This document shows, piece by piece, positions 51,318-59,976 of a DNA stretch of 64,000 nucleotides. Source of the stretch: Piscinibacter caeni (GTDB lineage: Bacteria > Pseudomonadota > Gammaproteobacteria > Burkholderiales > Burkholderiaceae_C); NCBI GenBank assembly GCA_003265685.1, contig KZ836102.1, forward strand, positions 128,829-192,828. Reading direction: 5' to 3'. The translations under genes and the position numbers were made by a program. Below the pieces are notes generated by a model. That model was not told the origin of the DNA and made no database searches. It worked only from the letters and a program-made list of their open reading frames with translations. Every line of letters starts with the position of its first letter. Position 1 is the first letter of the stretch.

Positions 51318-51986
51318 TCAGAAGAAAGACAGTTGGGGTGACGCAGCCGCGGCAACGGGCGCGAGGTCGGCGGTCTCGAGCACTTGCTCCGGAGCAACGC
51401 CATCACCGAACAGAAGAAGGGCCTTGAGGACGAAGGCATGCCCCATCGGGCGCGTCTCGTCGAGGAGCACGGCGCGCAACGGCACGCCGGCGCTGTCGTG
51501 GTCGTAGCCATCGAAGTCGAAGAGCGCCACGTCCTGGCCGCCGGCGACCAGCTCGCGCAGACGCGCGAAAGCAGCCGTCTCGCGCACCGCGTCGCGGTAC
51601 AGCGGCCAATAGGCGCGCAGGCGCCCGGGGACGTAGGCCAGCTTCTCGCCGTGCCACCAGAGGTAGGCCGGCTTCGCGCCCTTGCCGCGCGGGTAGCGCA
51701 CAGGTCGGTCGTTGCGCCAGCCGGCCTTCGCCCAGGTCCAGTAGGCCTCGGTCGGGTTGCCGTCGGCGCCGACCTGATCGGGCCAGACCTTCGAGAACTG
51801 CCAGGCGTTCTCCATGCGGCGCGCCTCGTGGCCGCCACTGACGCGACAGGGGCCGAGGTGGAAAGGGGACAGCTCTGTCGTCCACTCGGACGCGGAGTGG
51901 CTGGTCGTGTTGATCAGCAGCGTCGACGCCGGCAGGCGGCCACGATCGCGCGGTCCGACGATGCGGATGGAGCCCGGCGCCGTCAT
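51318..51986 (-). CDS. Conserved phage hypothetical protein, 222 aa
   Basis: STLLINTTSHSASEWTTELS, HLGPCRVSGG and MENAWQFSKVWPDQV form a pattern I associate with a conserved phage family without known function. A later QDVALFDFDGYDHDSAGVPL segment and an acidic-residue-rich core suggest an alpha/beta fold. Adjacent to paralog 1 with no gap. Confidence 0.7.
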   Translation of the reverse strand: MTAPGSIRIVGPRDRGRLPASTLLINTTSHSASEWTTELSPFHLGPCRVSGGHEARRMENAWQFSKVWPDQVGADGNPTEAYWTWAKAGWRNDRPVRYPRGKGAKPAYLWWHGEKLAYVPGRLRAYWPLYRDAVRETAAFARLRELVAGGQDVALFDFDGYDHDSAGVPLRAVLLDETRPMGHAFVLKALLLFGDGVAPEQVLETADLAPVAAAASPQLSFF

Positions 51987-52474
51987 ACCCGCACCAGTCG
52001 GTAGTCGGCGAATGCACGAGACTCCGCCTCGGTCATGATGACGCCGGAGCCGATCAGCAGGGATCGCCGCCCCATCTGGGCGCTCGGGCTGCCCACGCGC
52101 ATGCCGACACCCCGCAGGATGAAGGCGTCGGCCGCGTCGGCGTAGTTCGTCATGAGCTGGAAGTGTTCGGCTTCGAGCCGGCCGGCGGCGCGCGCGTCGA
52201 GCGTGCGCAGGTGGAAGAGTTCGGCGCTCAGCCGCTCGTGCTCCGCGTGCCCGCCGACGAACACCAGTCCGCTGGGGCGGTCGTACACCAGCGGCCGGAT
52301 GCGCTCGAGATCGGGGCGTTCGGCGACGAAGTCGGCCCACAGGTACGGGCGCCTCTCGTGCTGGCGCAACAAGTAGCGCACGACGTAGCGCTCCAGGCCC
52401 TCGGGATCGGCGGCGCGCAGGGACTCGGGCGCAGCCCGCACCAGCGCTTCGACGGCAGGATCCGCGTCGTACAT
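51983..52474 (-). CDS. Hypothetical protein, 163 aa
   Basis: Helical, Arg/Leu-rich (LERYVVRYLLRQHERRPYLW). No family recognised. Overlaps both neighbours. Confidence 0.63.
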   Translation of the reverse strand: MYDADPAVEALVRAAPESLRAADPEGLERYVVRYLLRQHERRPYLWADFVAERPDLERIRPLVYDRPSGLVFVGGHAEHERLSAELFHLRTLDARAAGRLEAEHFQLMTNYADAADAFILRGVGMRVGSPSAQMGRRSLLIGSGVIMTEAESRAFADYRLVRV

Positions 52475-52878
52475 CAAGCCGCCTTCGCTTCCGCCGGCGG
52501 CGCCAGCAGGCCCTGGTCGATCGCCGCCTGGCGCACCTGCACCATGTCGTCGCCATAGGCCCACGGGTCACCGCCGCTGTACCAGGACGGCCACGGGCCG
52601 AGCGAGTGCGCGGGCAGGTATTGCCCCGTGCGGATGTGGTCGCGCAGCGCGCGAACCAGGTCGCGCAGCGTGCCGCCGTGCGAGAAGCCGCTCCAGCGGC
52701 CCTCGTGGTGCGTGTAGATCCGCTTCTGGCTGTAGTCGTCGACGAACCAGACGTGTCCGCGTGCGTCGACCTCCATCCTGGCGCGCCGCTCGTCATGCCG
52801 GAAGAAGCGGCGGCCGCAGTCACCGACCACCGCGAGGAATGCGTTGACCTTCTCGGCCCGCTCTCTCTTGCTCAGCAT
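52474..52878 (-). CDS. Hypothetical protein, 134 aa
   Basis: MLSKRERAEKVNAFLAVVGD start; GHVWFVDDYSQKRIYTHHEG and an aromatic PWPSWYSGGDPWAYGDDM segment. The pattern is common in phage hypotheticals; function unknown. Confidence 0.66.
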   Translation of the reverse strand: MLSKRERAEKVNAFLAVVGDCGRRFFRHDERRARMEVDARGHVWFVDDYSQKRIYTHHEGRWSGFSHGGTLRDLVRALRDHIRTGQYLPAHSLGPWPSWYSGGDPWAYGDDMVQVRQAAIDQGLLAPPAEAKAA

Positions 52879-53072
52879 GCCTGGGCCTCCGCCGCCGGCA
52901 CGCGCCGGTTCCACTGGGCGAGCGACTGCTCGTCGTCGTCGATGCGGCGACCGCGCAACAGGCAGCCATCGGGCAGCATCAGGCTGCCGGGGTGGCGCCA
53001 CTGCTGGCCGTCACCAGTGCGCTCGAGCTCGGCGCCGCAGAACGGGCAAGGCGAAGGATGCGCGTGCGTCAT
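52872..53072 (-). CDS. Lar-like zinc-finger protein (restriction alleviation family)
   Basis: 66 residues. PCPFCGAELERTG at the N-terminus and AQWNRRV near the C-terminus match the Lar family layout (CPFCG ... WNxR). The second CxxC pair is not evident, since only the CLL cysteine follows. Rac Lar relieves EcoKI restriction by stimulating modification; this role is only inferred. Confidence 0.6.
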   Translation of the reverse strand: MTHAHPSPCPFCGAELERTGDGQQWRHPGSLMLPDGCLLRGRRIDDDEQSLAQWNRRVPAAEAQAC

Positions 53073-53350
53073 GCCGCACCTCCGGAGGCCGGGCGCGCCG
53101 GCGCGATCTCGATTGCGACGGGGCCGTGACGCATGTCGCCGGTCATCCGGCCGTCCAGCGCCGCGCGGTCCGCGCGGTTCAAGTTGTGCCACTTCGCGAT
53201 CTCGAAGTCGCCATAGAGCAAGCCGCGCGGCATGCCGCGCTCCATGATGCCCACCGAGATGCCGCGCTCGGCGCACCAGGCCTCGGCCGCGTTCGAGGCG
53301 GCGAAGTCGCCCTTCTGCTCGAAAACTACTCGTTCCATAGCCGTACCCAT
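53069..53350 (-). CDS. Hypothetical protein, 93 aa
   Basis: MGTAMERVVFEQKGDFAASN start and a GISVGIMERGMPRGLLYGDF centre. No family recognised. ATG overlaps the stop of paralog 2 (TGATG). Confidence 0.63.
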   Translation of the reverse strand: MGTAMERVVFEQKGDFAASNAAEAWCAERGISVGIMERGMPRGLLYGDFEIAKWHNLNRADRAALDGRMTGDMRHGPVAIEIAPARPASGGAA

Positions 53351-54213
53351 CAACGCAGCGCAGAGGGGCCGAGAAGGCTGCTCTTGCGGAACTTGCTGCG
53401 CCACCTGTAGAGCGTGGTGATGGAGATGCCGACCTTGGCCGCGAACTCGGCATGGAGAACCTCACCTCGGTAGCTGCTCAAGACGATGGCGAGTCTCTGC
53501 TCGTCCGTCCAGTCCTTCCGAGGTGCGGCGACCGGCAAGCTGGAGAACTTGCCCGTAGCCAAGCACTTGCGACCGTGGTTGGTGACGGCCCCGGTGCGCT
53601 TGTGGAGAGCGCCACGCTCGGTGAGCAGCTTCACGGCCCGGTAGTTGCGCGGGTAGTGCGTTGCTCCTTCATGAATCTGGCGCAGGACGTCGAGCAAGAG
53701 GGTGTTCTTGGACTGCATGCTGAACCGCGGCGAACAGCACGTACTCACCCAGCCGGACAGCAGGCTGGCCGTGTTCCCGATCTTGAAGTTGGGAGCGCCG
53801 CATGCGCACGAGGCGACGAAGCGAAAGTTGCGATCGTTGCCGGCAGGAGGCAGGATCTCTGTCACGGTGAGCCAGCCCCAGGTCTTGCCGACGAAGCGCT
53901 CGCGCGCCGCCGCGAGGCGGCGCTTGTACATGTTCTCGAAGCCGATACAGCCGCAGCTGCGAACATTGCCGTAGATGAGGGAATACTCGCTGCTCGCCGT
54001 CTCACCGCCGCACGCGCAGCGACACTTCCAGCGATAGGCCATGGCGCGATCGCCGCCGAGATCCTCGATCGCGGTCAGCAGTCCAAACACCTGCCCAAGC
54101 TGCACTCGGCGCTCTCTCTTGGGCGTCCTGCGCGCTTTCGGTCCGACCTCGTCAGAGGCGAAGGAGAGCGCACCGTTGACTTGACTGGAAGGGCCGTGCA
54201 AGTAGTCGCGCAT
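53350..54213 (-). CDS. Cys-cluster repeat protein with transposase-type HTH (paralog 2)
   Basis: 287 residues. Same architecture as 50466-51317: YRWKCRCACG with RSCGC, then VASCACG with STCCS, and a C-terminal DEQRLAIVLSSYRGEVLHAE / GISITTLYRWRSKFR helix-turn-helix. The block AAARERFVGKTWGWLTVTE is nearly identical to AAARERFVGRVFGWLTVAD of paralog 1. ATG chosen with AGGAG seven bases upstream; a GTG three bases earlier is possible. The two copies are separated by five unrelated genes, so they arose by an old duplication or repeated insertion. Confidence 0.72.
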   Translation of the reverse strand: MRDYLHGPSSQVNGALSFASDEVGPKARRTPKRERRVQLGQVFGLLTAIEDLGGDRAMAYRWKCRCACGGETASSEYSLIYGNVRSCGCIGFENMYKRRLAAARERFVGKTWGWLTVTEILPPAGNDRNFRFVASCACGAPNFKIGNTASLLSGWVSTCCSPRFSMQSKNTLLLDVLRQIHEGATHYPRNYRAVKLLTERGALHKRTGAVTNHGRKCLATGKFSSLPVAAPRKDWTDEQRLAIVLSSYRGEVLHAEFAAKVGISITTLYRWRSKFRKSSLLGPSALR

Positions 54214-54217
54214 CACG

Positions 54218-54877
54218 TCACTCCTGTCCAGACGTCACAAGCGCCGCATCACGCCGATCCTCGAGCAGCTCGAGCACCGCGAGCATCAGATCGGTTTCCG
54301 CGTAGCGGCTGCCGCCGGCGTGCCGGATCAAGCCCAGCTCCCGAAGGCGCTTGCGCATGGCGTCCGGGATGTCGTAGGAGCCGTCGTCGGCCGCAGTCTC
54401 GTGAAAGCGCAGCGCCGCAGCGCACTCGTCCGCGCTCATCTGGCGCAGCGCGGACGCGGCGGCCATCAACTGCTGCCGCCGGCCGTCGAGGTCGTCGATC
54501 GCCCGAGGGCGACGCACGGCCATGAAGAGATCGCGCTGCGCATCGGGGATGGGAGCCGACTGCAGCACGGCATGGGTCAGCTGGTCTTCCGGGAGGATCG
54601 ACATGACACACAGCGCGTCCGGAAGCTCGTAGCCGGTCTGGATGTGGGTCACCAGCACGGCCAGCGCGTCGCCGGAGTAGTCCAGCGGTTGGCCGGTAGC
54701 CATCTCGGAGGCGGAGAAGCGGGTGCGCAGGAGCAGCAAGGTGTCGCCGACGCGGTAGTCGCGGTCGCGGCGGCGGATCTCCACCGTCTTGAGGCCGCGC
54801 GCGACGCTGTCGAAGGCATCGGGATCGGTCTTGAGCACGTGCGTCGACGGCGCGCGCGGCGAGAGAGCGCTCAGCAT
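54218..54877 (-). CDS. ASCH/DUF3850 domain protein
   Basis: 219 residues. The N-terminal 105 residues fit DUF3850 of the ASCH/PUA-like superfamily: HVLKTDPDAFDSVARGLKTV (13-32), EIRRRDRDYRVGDTLLLLRT and ALAVLVTHIQTGYELPD. Such domains are thought to bind RNA or modified nucleic acid. The C-terminal half is helical with no known family. Start overlaps the MazG-like gene end. Confidence 0.78.
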   Translation of the reverse strand: MLSALSPRAPSTHVLKTDPDAFDSVARGLKTVEIRRRDRDYRVGDTLLLLRTRFSASEMATGQPLDYSGDALAVLVTHIQTGYELPDALCVMSILPEDQLTHAVLQSAPIPDAQRDLFMAVRRPRAIDDLDGRRQQLMAAASALRQMSADECAAALRFHETAADDGSYDIPDAMRKRLRELGLIRHAGGSRYAETDLMLAVLELLEDRRDAALVTSGQE

Positions 54878-55191
54878 GCGCAGCCCTCCTCCGCTTGATC
54901 CAGTCGACCCACCTGCGCCGAGTAGAGAAGGAACCGCTCCACCTGCGCCTTCTTGGCAGCCACGGCGGCGCGGATCTCCTCTTCGGGAGGCATCGTCAGG
55001 TGGCCGTCCTCGACCAGCATCTCGATCGCGGCGATCGCATCGAACCACTCGCCGAGAAGGCGCTGCGCGTTCGTCAGCTGGTGTCCGGGCTGGATCTCGT
55101 CCAGGCCGAATCGAGCCGCCTTGCTTGCGCGGTGGCCGACTTCACCACCTTCCTCCGAGAGCACCCAGAGCAGATGATCCAGGCGCTTCAA
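54871..55191 (-). CDS. MazG-like nucleotide pyrophosphohydrolase
   Basis: 106 residues, all-alpha. LLWVLSEEGGEVGHRASKAA (7-26) carries the EExxE metal motif and LLGEWFDAIAAIEML (45-59) the ExxD motif of the all-alpha NTP pyrophosphatase superfamily. It probably hydrolyses a non-canonical or surplus nucleoside triphosphate to the monophosphate and pyrophosphate. Phage MazG homologues are common; ppGpp control has been proposed for some. Confidence 0.8.
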   Translation of the reverse strand: MKRLDHLLWVLSEEGGEVGHRASKAARFGLDEIQPGHQLTNAQRLLGEWFDAIAAIEMLVEDGHLTMPPEEEIRAAVAAKKAQVERFLLYSAQVGRLDQAEEGCAC

Positions 55192-55580
55192 GCGTAGGCC
55201 TCCTCGACACGCAAGGGAGCCGGGCGGCTGACCGGTTCGGGGGCGTGGAAGTCGCGGCGACGGATCGCCAGCACGGCCTCCATCAGCCGGCCGTACACGC
55301 CGCCCAGCGCCGTCTTGTTGCCCTTCTCCATCTGGTTGAGCACGGCAGCCGCGAGGCTGACGACGGTCTGGGGGCTCGACTCGGTCAGCACCAGGACGAG
55401 ACCCGCCGCGGCAGCCGCGCGGTCGTCGCTGCGATCCTGGCCGGGCTGGTCCTCCAGAAGCTCCATCGCGATGTCTGCAGCACGATCGGCCACCGGCCGG
55501 CCGCTGCGCAGCGCACGCTCCACCGCCAGGCGCCGGCGGCGCAGGAACACCGCGCGCTCGCTTCCGTACAGGGAGATCAT
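55188..55580 (-). CDS. Hypothetical protein, 130 aa
   Basis: Arg/Ala-rich helical protein (FLRRRRLAVERALRSGRPVA, AAAVLNQMEKGNKTALGGVY). No family recognised. Overlaps both neighbours. Confidence 0.62.
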   Translation of the reverse strand: MISLYGSERAVFLRRRRLAVERALRSGRPVADRAADIAMELLEDQPGQDRSDDRAAAAAGLVLVLTESSPQTVVSLAAAVLNQMEKGNKTALGGVYGRLMEAVLAIRRRDFHAPEPVSRPAPLRVEEAYA

Positions 55581-55846
55581 CAGGCGACCTCCGCAGCGTT
55601 GGCGGCCTGCACCGCGTCCGGGAGCGCCAGTTCGACGCCGCCCCAGAACTCGTCGCTCAACAGGGCCGAGACGTCGACGCGCTGGTCCCCGACATGCAGA
55701 CGCACGCGCTGCGGCTCGAAGATGTCGGGGCCGAGCTGGTTCGTGTAGTCCACGTCGAACGTGAAGCTCGGGGCGCCACGGCCGGGTGCCTTCAGGCTGA
55801 CCGTGGCAGTCTTGTACTCGAGGGGGGTGCGGGCCTTCTTGCTCAT
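55580..55846 (-). CDS. Hypothetical protein, 88 aa
   Basis: Beta-rich (APSFTFDVDYTNQLGPDIFE). No family recognised. First gene of the long pyrG operon; ATG six bases past the -10, leaderless. Confidence 0.65.
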   Translation of the reverse strand: MSKKARTPLEYKTATVSLKAPGRGAPSFTFDVDYTNQLGPDIFEPQRVRLHVGDQRVDVSALLSDEFWGGVELALPDAVQAANAAEVA

Positions 55847-55852
55847 GCCGCA

Positions 55853-55881
55853 ATCATACATAACACGTGCTGATATTGCTA
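55853..55881 (-). promoter_or_regulatory. Class 1 promoter for the 55846-48297 operon
   Basis: Minus strand TAGCAA, spacer TATCAGCACGTGTTATG, TATGAT. Confidence 0.82.
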
Positions 55882-56043
55882 GTGTATCTGCGCAGCATGC
55901 GCGCCGAACAGACACGGAATCCACCTGCGGAACGCAAGTGGGATGGCGAAGCGATGGCATCGCCATGGCAATGCGATGCAATGGCCAGGCAACTCGGGCG
56001 AAACAGGGCCCAAGATTCCTGATGAGCGCCACTGCTGTTCGCG
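55882..56043. other. Non-coding spacer
   Basis: Between a class 1 promoter and the next terminator. It contains short overlapping GCGATGGCATCGCCATGGC-type inverted repeats but no convincing gene or RNA. Confidence 0.5.
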
Positions 56044-56073
56044 CAAAACAAGAAGCCGCGACACGCGCGGCTG
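56044..56073 (-). terminator. Rho-independent terminator after 56101-56232
   Basis: Minus strand AGCCGCG CGTGT CGCGGCT followed by TCTTGTTTTGC. Confidence 0.75.
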
Positions 56074-56100
56074 ATCAGGCGGGAGACGAGGCGGGGTCGG

Positions 56101-56232
56101 CTACCGGGTCAGGGCCGCCACCAAGTGGGGCCAGATGGTCGTCAGGCAGTGGGTTGTCACGGGCGCCACGCAGACTGCGGCCGCGGCCCAGATCCAGCGC
56201 GCCGGCGGCGCCGACCGGTCACCCCTGCGCAT
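56101..56232 (-). CDS. Possible small membrane protein, 43 aa
   Basis: MRRGDRSAPPARW then a hydrophobic stretch (IWAAAAVCVAPVTTHCLTTI). Start overlaps the end of the previous gene by 14 bases; terminator 28 bases after its stop. Plausible but short. Confidence 0.42.
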   Translation of the reverse strand: MRRGDRSAPPARWIWAAAAVCVAPVTTHCLTTIWPHLVAALTR

Positions 56233-56548
56233 CTGCGCCACCTGGGGCACCACGCAAGGGAGAGAACCGGCCATCCAGGAACTCGATCTCGGGACGTGCC
56301 CATCCCTTCCCGTCGACGCCCCGGTAGGCCACCACGGTGTCGCCCTCGGCGATCGGGCTGGCGCACTGCACCTCGAAGCGGCCGATCTCGGCGTACTCGC
56401 TGCCGCGGCGCACATGGCGCCAGCGCGGCGCGCGGATGGAGCCGAGCAGCGCGACCAGGTCGGAGTAGCCCGGCAGGCCGGCGTTCGTCAGGTGCGCATC
56501 GGCGTTGGCGATCGCCTCGCGCTCGGTCGGGGTGAGGTCGTCGGGCAT
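56219..56548 (-). CDS. Hypothetical protein, 109 aa
   Basis: Helical N-terminus (LTPTEREAIANADAHLTNAG) and a beta-rich C-terminal part (IAEGDTVVAYRGVDGKGWAR). No family recognised. Confidence 0.64.
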   Translation of the reverse strand: MPDDLTPTEREAIANADAHLTNAGLPGYSDLVALLGSIRAPRWRHVRRGSEYAEIGRFEVQCASPIAEGDTVVAYRGVDGKGWARPEIEFLDGRFSPLRGAPGGADAQG

Positions 56549-56554
56549 GGAGGC

Positions 56555-56992
56555 TCAGTAGGGGCAGTAGTCGTCAAGGTCGCTCAGCAGCGGAGGTGCG
56601 CACCGGCGCGCCGCGTCGATCGGCATCCAGAGCGTCTTGGCCTGGATCAAGTCGGCAATCGCGGCCGCGCGGCGCGGCAGCTGTGCCTTCACGGGAAGCG
56701 CATCGAGCTCGGCGTCGTCCGGGTCCAGGCAGTCGAAGCTCATCTCGAGCAGATAGCGGGCGCCGTCGCCGGCCACGCGGCGCGTGAGATCTTCCAGGAC
56801 GAGCCGTTCCAGGTCCGTCTGCTGCGCATGCTGGCGCGAGGCGCTGTTGTAGTAGCGCGTGCCGGCGTAGGTGATCGCCTTCAGCATGAAGCGCGCGGCG
56901 ACCTGGCCAGCCGGCGGCAGTTTGTCGGCCGGGAAGTTCCGCAACGACCGCTCCAGCGCGTAGCGGTAACGGGACGCCGTGGTTTCAAGCAT
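56555..56992 (-). CDS. Hypothetical protein, 145 aa
   Basis: Helical with a central AGTRYYNSASRQHAQQTDLE and a C-terminal acidic DLDDYCPY. No family recognised. Overlaps the membrane-protein gene by eight bases. Confidence 0.64.
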   Translation of the reverse strand: MLETTASRYRYALERSLRNFPADKLPPAGQVAARFMLKAITYAGTRYYNSASRQHAQQTDLERLVLEDLTRRVAGDGARYLLEMSFDCLDPDDAELDALPVKAQLPRRAAAIADLIQAKTLWMPIDAARRCAPPLLSDLDDYCPY

Positions 56993-57341
56993 GCGCGTTC
57001 GATCTGCGCAGGGCCAGGCGAAACAGCCGAGGCGTGGCGCAGGCGCCGGCGGCGAAGACCAGGCCGAGATACGCCACCCAGATCATCGTGAGAACGAAGC
57101 AGGCCGTGAAGTCATGGACCCAGGTGCCGCGCTGGGGCAGCAACGAGCTGACGAACACCAGCAGCGGCGCACCCACGGCGGGCCACGAGACATAGAGCGC
57201 CCCGGCGCCACAACACACCAGCGCGCACAGCCATGCCCACTGCAGATCGAAGTCGATGGCCGACTTCGCCACTTCGGAGAGGTACGCGCAGGAGGCAGCC
57301 AACACGGTGAAGGCGCCGAACCAGAAGGCTTCGAGAATCAT
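56985..57341 (-). CDS. Membrane protein, 118 aa, three or four spans
   Basis: Hydrophobic segments at about 5-22, 34-53, 58-70 and 80-100. Positively charged tail (RLFRLALRRSNAHA). No family recognised. Confidence 0.66.
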   Translation of the reverse strand: MILEAFWFGAFTVLAASCAYLSEVAKSAIDFDLQWAWLCALVCCGAGALYVSWPAVGAPLLVFVSSLLPQRGTWVHDFTACFVLTMIWVAYLGLVFAAGACATPRLFRLALRRSNAHA

Positions 57342-57348
57342 GCTTGTC

Positions 57349-57576
57349 CTAGAGGAAATACTCGTCTGCGACAGCACGGCAGCACCAGTGGTTGCGTGCC
57401 AGATGCGTCGAGCGAGACCAGTGGTCTGTGGAACCGCCGGAGTCCGCCAGCTTGACGGTGCGGTTCGAGAGGTTGCGGGCGGCCGCGGCCTTGGCGAGCG
57501 CCTCCTTGCGGTCGGCGGCCGGCTCGGTGCGGCGCACGCCTGCGTTGTCCCAGATGATGACGGTCAGGCGGGACAT
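57349..57576 (-). CDS. Hypothetical protein, 75 aa
   Basis: MSRLTVIIWDNAGVRRTEPA start and a His/Trp/Cys-rich tail (STHLARNHWCCRAVADEYF). No family recognised. Confidence 0.6.
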   Translation of the reverse strand: MSRLTVIIWDNAGVRRTEPAADRKEALAKAAAARNLSNRTVKLADSGGSTDHWSRSTHLARNHWCCRAVADEYFL

Positions 57577-57582
57577 GCAGGA

Positions 57583-58047
57583 TCAGGCAGCCGCCGTGGC
57601 GCCGGCGCCCTTGGATGCGAAGCGCAGGATCTCCCGGCGGCCGGGGCGAGCCGCACGGCCCGCGCGGCGTAGCTGAGCGTCCAGGTCCGCCAGGAAGCCG
57701 ATGGTCACGAAGCCTCGCTCCTGAACCCGCCCGGCGATGGCAGCCTTGGCCTCGTCCGGAAGCCGGCTCGAGCGCGCCAGATGCTGCAGCAGCGAGTCAC
57801 TGGCCACGACGCCGCGGCGCAGGCGAGACCAGGAAACGGACCACGGGCGCAGCGCCAGCGCGAACGACGCAACGGCGGCGGCGGAGGTGATGGCCAGGTG
57901 CTGCAGCCAGCCGGCATCGACCAGCAGGAGCACGCCAAGCCCAGCGGCGATCGCGGCGAGGGCGATCATCGTGCACAGGCGCCGGCGCGGCGCCGAGGCT
58001 CGGTTGACCTGCTGGCAGAACGACTCGACGGCGGACGCGATCTTCAT
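57583..58047 (-). CDS. Membrane protein, 154 aa
   Basis: Two adjacent spans (about 25-43 and 51-68) forming a hairpin between basic helical segments. No family recognised. Confidence 0.64.
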   Translation of the reverse strand: MKIASAVESFCQQVNRASAPRRRLCTMIALAAIAAGLGVLLLVDAGWLQHLAITSAAAVASFALALRPWSVSWSRLRRGVVASDSLLQHLARSSRLPDEAKAAIAGRVQERGFVTIGFLADLDAQLRRAGRAARPGRREILRFASKGAGATAAA

Positions 58048-58059
58048 CAGGCCGCCCCA

Positions 58060-58627
58060 TCAAGCGCGAGGCAGGGTGACGCCGTGCTGACCCTGGTACT
58101 TGCCGCCACGGTCGCGGTAGCTCACCTCGCACGGCTCGCTCGCCTCGAAGAACAGCACTTGGGCGCAGCCCTCACCGGCGTAGATCTTGGCCGGCAGCGG
58201 CGTGGTGTTGCTGAACTCCAGCGTCACGTAGCCTTCCCACTCGGGCTCGAATGGGGTCACGTTCACGATGATCCGCAGCGGGCGTAGGTGCTCTTGCCCA
58301 GGCAGACCGTCAGCACGTTGCGCGGAATGCGGAAGTATTCGACGGTGCGCGCGAGCGCGAAGCTGTTGGGCGGGATGATGCAGACGTCGCTCTCGATGTC
58401 GACGAAGCTCTTCTCGTCGAAATTCTTCGGATCGACGACGGTGCTGTGTACGTTGGTGAAGACCTTGAATTCGCGCGCGCAGCGGATGTCGTAGCCGTAG
58501 CTGGACAGACCGTGGCTGATGCGCTTGGTGCCGTCGTCGCCCTGGCGGACCTGGCGCGGCTCGAACGGCTCGATCATGCCGTGCTGCTCGGCGTAGTGGC
58601 GGATCTGCTTGTCGGAGAGGATGCTCA
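58060..58627 (-). pseudogene. dcd: dCTP deaminase, interrupted by a one-base frameshift
   Basis: The frame from ATG 58627 gives a typical Dcd up to [12 protein letters not shown] ([45 protein letters not shown]). It then stops after two aberrant residues. The remainder, [20 protein letters not shown] through [13 protein letters not shown], continues perfectly in another frame. One G appears to be missing at about 58273-58274 (GGATC where GGGATC is expected). The gene encodes dCTP to dUTP deamination for the dUTPase/dTMP route. It is either a sequencing or assembly error in a G run, a real inactivation, or a +1/-1 frameshift site. Confidence 0.92.
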
Positions 58628-58657
58628 TGGGAATGGGTATGGAGTCGGGGTGTTGGG

Positions 58658-59314
58658 TTAGGCGGCGACCGCTTCGGCGGCCTGCTCGTCTTGCTTCTTC
58701 TGGACGGGGAACAGCGCGGCCCACTGGGCACGGCTGAGCTTCATGCGGCGCGCCGGCTGGCCGTCGCGATCGAACGGGTAGCGCCGGCCCTCGGGGAAGC
58801 GGTAGCGGCACAGGACGATCTCGTTCTTCTCGATCGACGTGCACCACCAGACCTGTGCGTCGCGGGTCTGCGAGAGGCCGGCATCGGCGCCGGCGTCGGC
58901 CTCGGTCAGCGGCAGCAGCACGCCGACGCCGGGCGCAACGCGGTTCTCGCCCAGGTCGTCGCCGCGAGTGGAGCCGTAGCCGCCTGCGATGGCGCGAGGG
59001 GCGATCCAGGGCTTCATGTCAGCCCACGCCTCCCACATCCGCGCGTAGGTGCCGCCGTGAACGCAGGCCGCCGAGTAGTAGTTCTCGTCCATCGGACGGA
59101 ACACGCCCACGCTGGTTCTGATCCCGAACGGCTTCAGCGCGCCGGCGTCGTCCTTGTCGAACCTGAACTTGCAGCGCACCGCCAGGTGCATCGCCTCGCC
59201 CATCGCCTGGATGCGGACCCGGTCACCGAGGGTGCTGGGCATGCCGTCACGCGCGGCAGTGAGGAAGGCCAGGCCGGCGGACGGCTTGGCTGGCGCAGCA
59301 GGAATTGCTTTCAT
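58658..59314 (-). CDS. Hypothetical protein, 218 aa
   Basis: No family recognised. Contains [40 protein letters not shown] and [20 protein letters not shown]. First gene of the dcd operon; ATG seven bases past TAAGAT, leaderless. Confidence 0.67.
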   Translation of the reverse strand: MKAIPAAPAKPSAGLAFLTAARDGMPSTLGDRVRIQAMGEAMHLAVRCKFRFDKDDAGALKPFGIRTSVGVFRPMDENYYSAACVHGGTYARMWEAWADMKPWIAPRAIAGGYGSTRGDDLGENRVAPGVGVLLPLTEADAGADAGLSQTRDAQVWWCTSIEKNEIVLCRYRFPEGRRYPFDRDGQPARRMKLSRAQWAALFPVQKKQDEQAAEAVAA

Positions 59315-59321
59315 GCTGCGC

Positions 59322-59350
59322 ATCTTATCAGCACGTGTTATGTATGTCTA
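59322..59350 (-). promoter_or_regulatory. Promoter with inverted class 1 operator for the 59314-56101 operon
   Basis: Minus strand TAGACA, 17-bp spacer TACATAACACGTGCTGA, TAAGAT. The class 1 operator lies in reverse orientation in the spacer; read on the plus strand it resembles the normal site but faces no gene. Confidence 0.65.
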
Positions 59351-59874
59351 GTGCTGTGTTGGGCGAGCTGGTCGTTTGCAACAGCCGGCGGGACGCCGTC
59401 GTCGAATGCCGCAGCAACCCGAGCGGCCAGGTCGGATGCGGATGAAGGCGGGGATGGCCCCAGGGAGATGGCGAGCAGCAGGAAGTCGGGAGCGATGACG
59501 GACGGTAGGCGCGCCAGGTCGGCCAGGCGATCCGATGCGGCCTTCCAGGGGTACGGAGGGATCGGCTCGGGCTGCCAGCGCCGCTTCCAGCCGGTGCGCA
59601 GACATCCATCTGCATGCGGAACAAGGAAGGCCTCCCACGAGTTGCCATCGGCGTCGTGCAGCGCCGCGGCCAGGAAGCCCAGATCCACGCACGCTGACCA
59701 CTGCAGTGCGCAGCGCGGCGCTTCGGCCACCCCGCATCCGTCGGGCGGTGCCGCCGGCAGGCCGCTCACCCTGTCGCGCAGATGGGACCAGAACGCATCG
59801 GCGTAGGCCTCGACCGAGCCGGCGTCGCGGCCGCTCGCCTTGAAGACGCACCCCGCAGGATCAGCTGCTCCCAT
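59338..59874 (-). CDS. Hypothetical protein, 178 aa
   Basis: No family recognised. Contains CALQWSACVDLGFLAAALHD and LPSVIAPDFLLLAISLGPSP. Strong ribosome binding site GGAAGGAGAGGG. Its TAA stop lies inside the promoter/operator of the next operon. Confidence 0.63.
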   Translation of the reverse strand: MGAADPAGCVFKASGRDAGSVEAYADAFWSHLRDRVSGLPAAPPDGCGVAEAPRCALQWSACVDLGFLAAALHDADGNSWEAFLVPHADGCLRTGWKRRWQPEPIPPYPWKAASDRLADLARLPSVIAPDFLLLAISLGPSPPSSASDLAARVAAAFDDGVPPAVANDQLAQHSTRHT

Positions 59875-59932
59875 GCCCTCTCCTTCCGCACGGTGTTCTG
59901 GGATACAGGATCGACCTGGCGCCCGCGCCGGT

Positions 59933-59970
59933 CAAGAAGAAAGCGGGCCACCGAAGAGGCGGCCCGCTGG
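59933..59970 (-). terminator. Rho-independent terminator after 59977-60525
   Basis: Minus strand AGCGGGCCGCCTCTTCGGTGGCCCGCT (stem with one bulge) followed by TTCTTCTTG. Confidence 0.82.
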
Positions 59971-59976
59971 GGAAGG

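Noticed and set aside
59325..59346. A rightward class 1 promoter
   Set aside because: No plus-strand gene follows. The minus strand shows TAGACA-N17-TAAGAT with leaderless spacing to 59314, so it is better read as an inverted operator.
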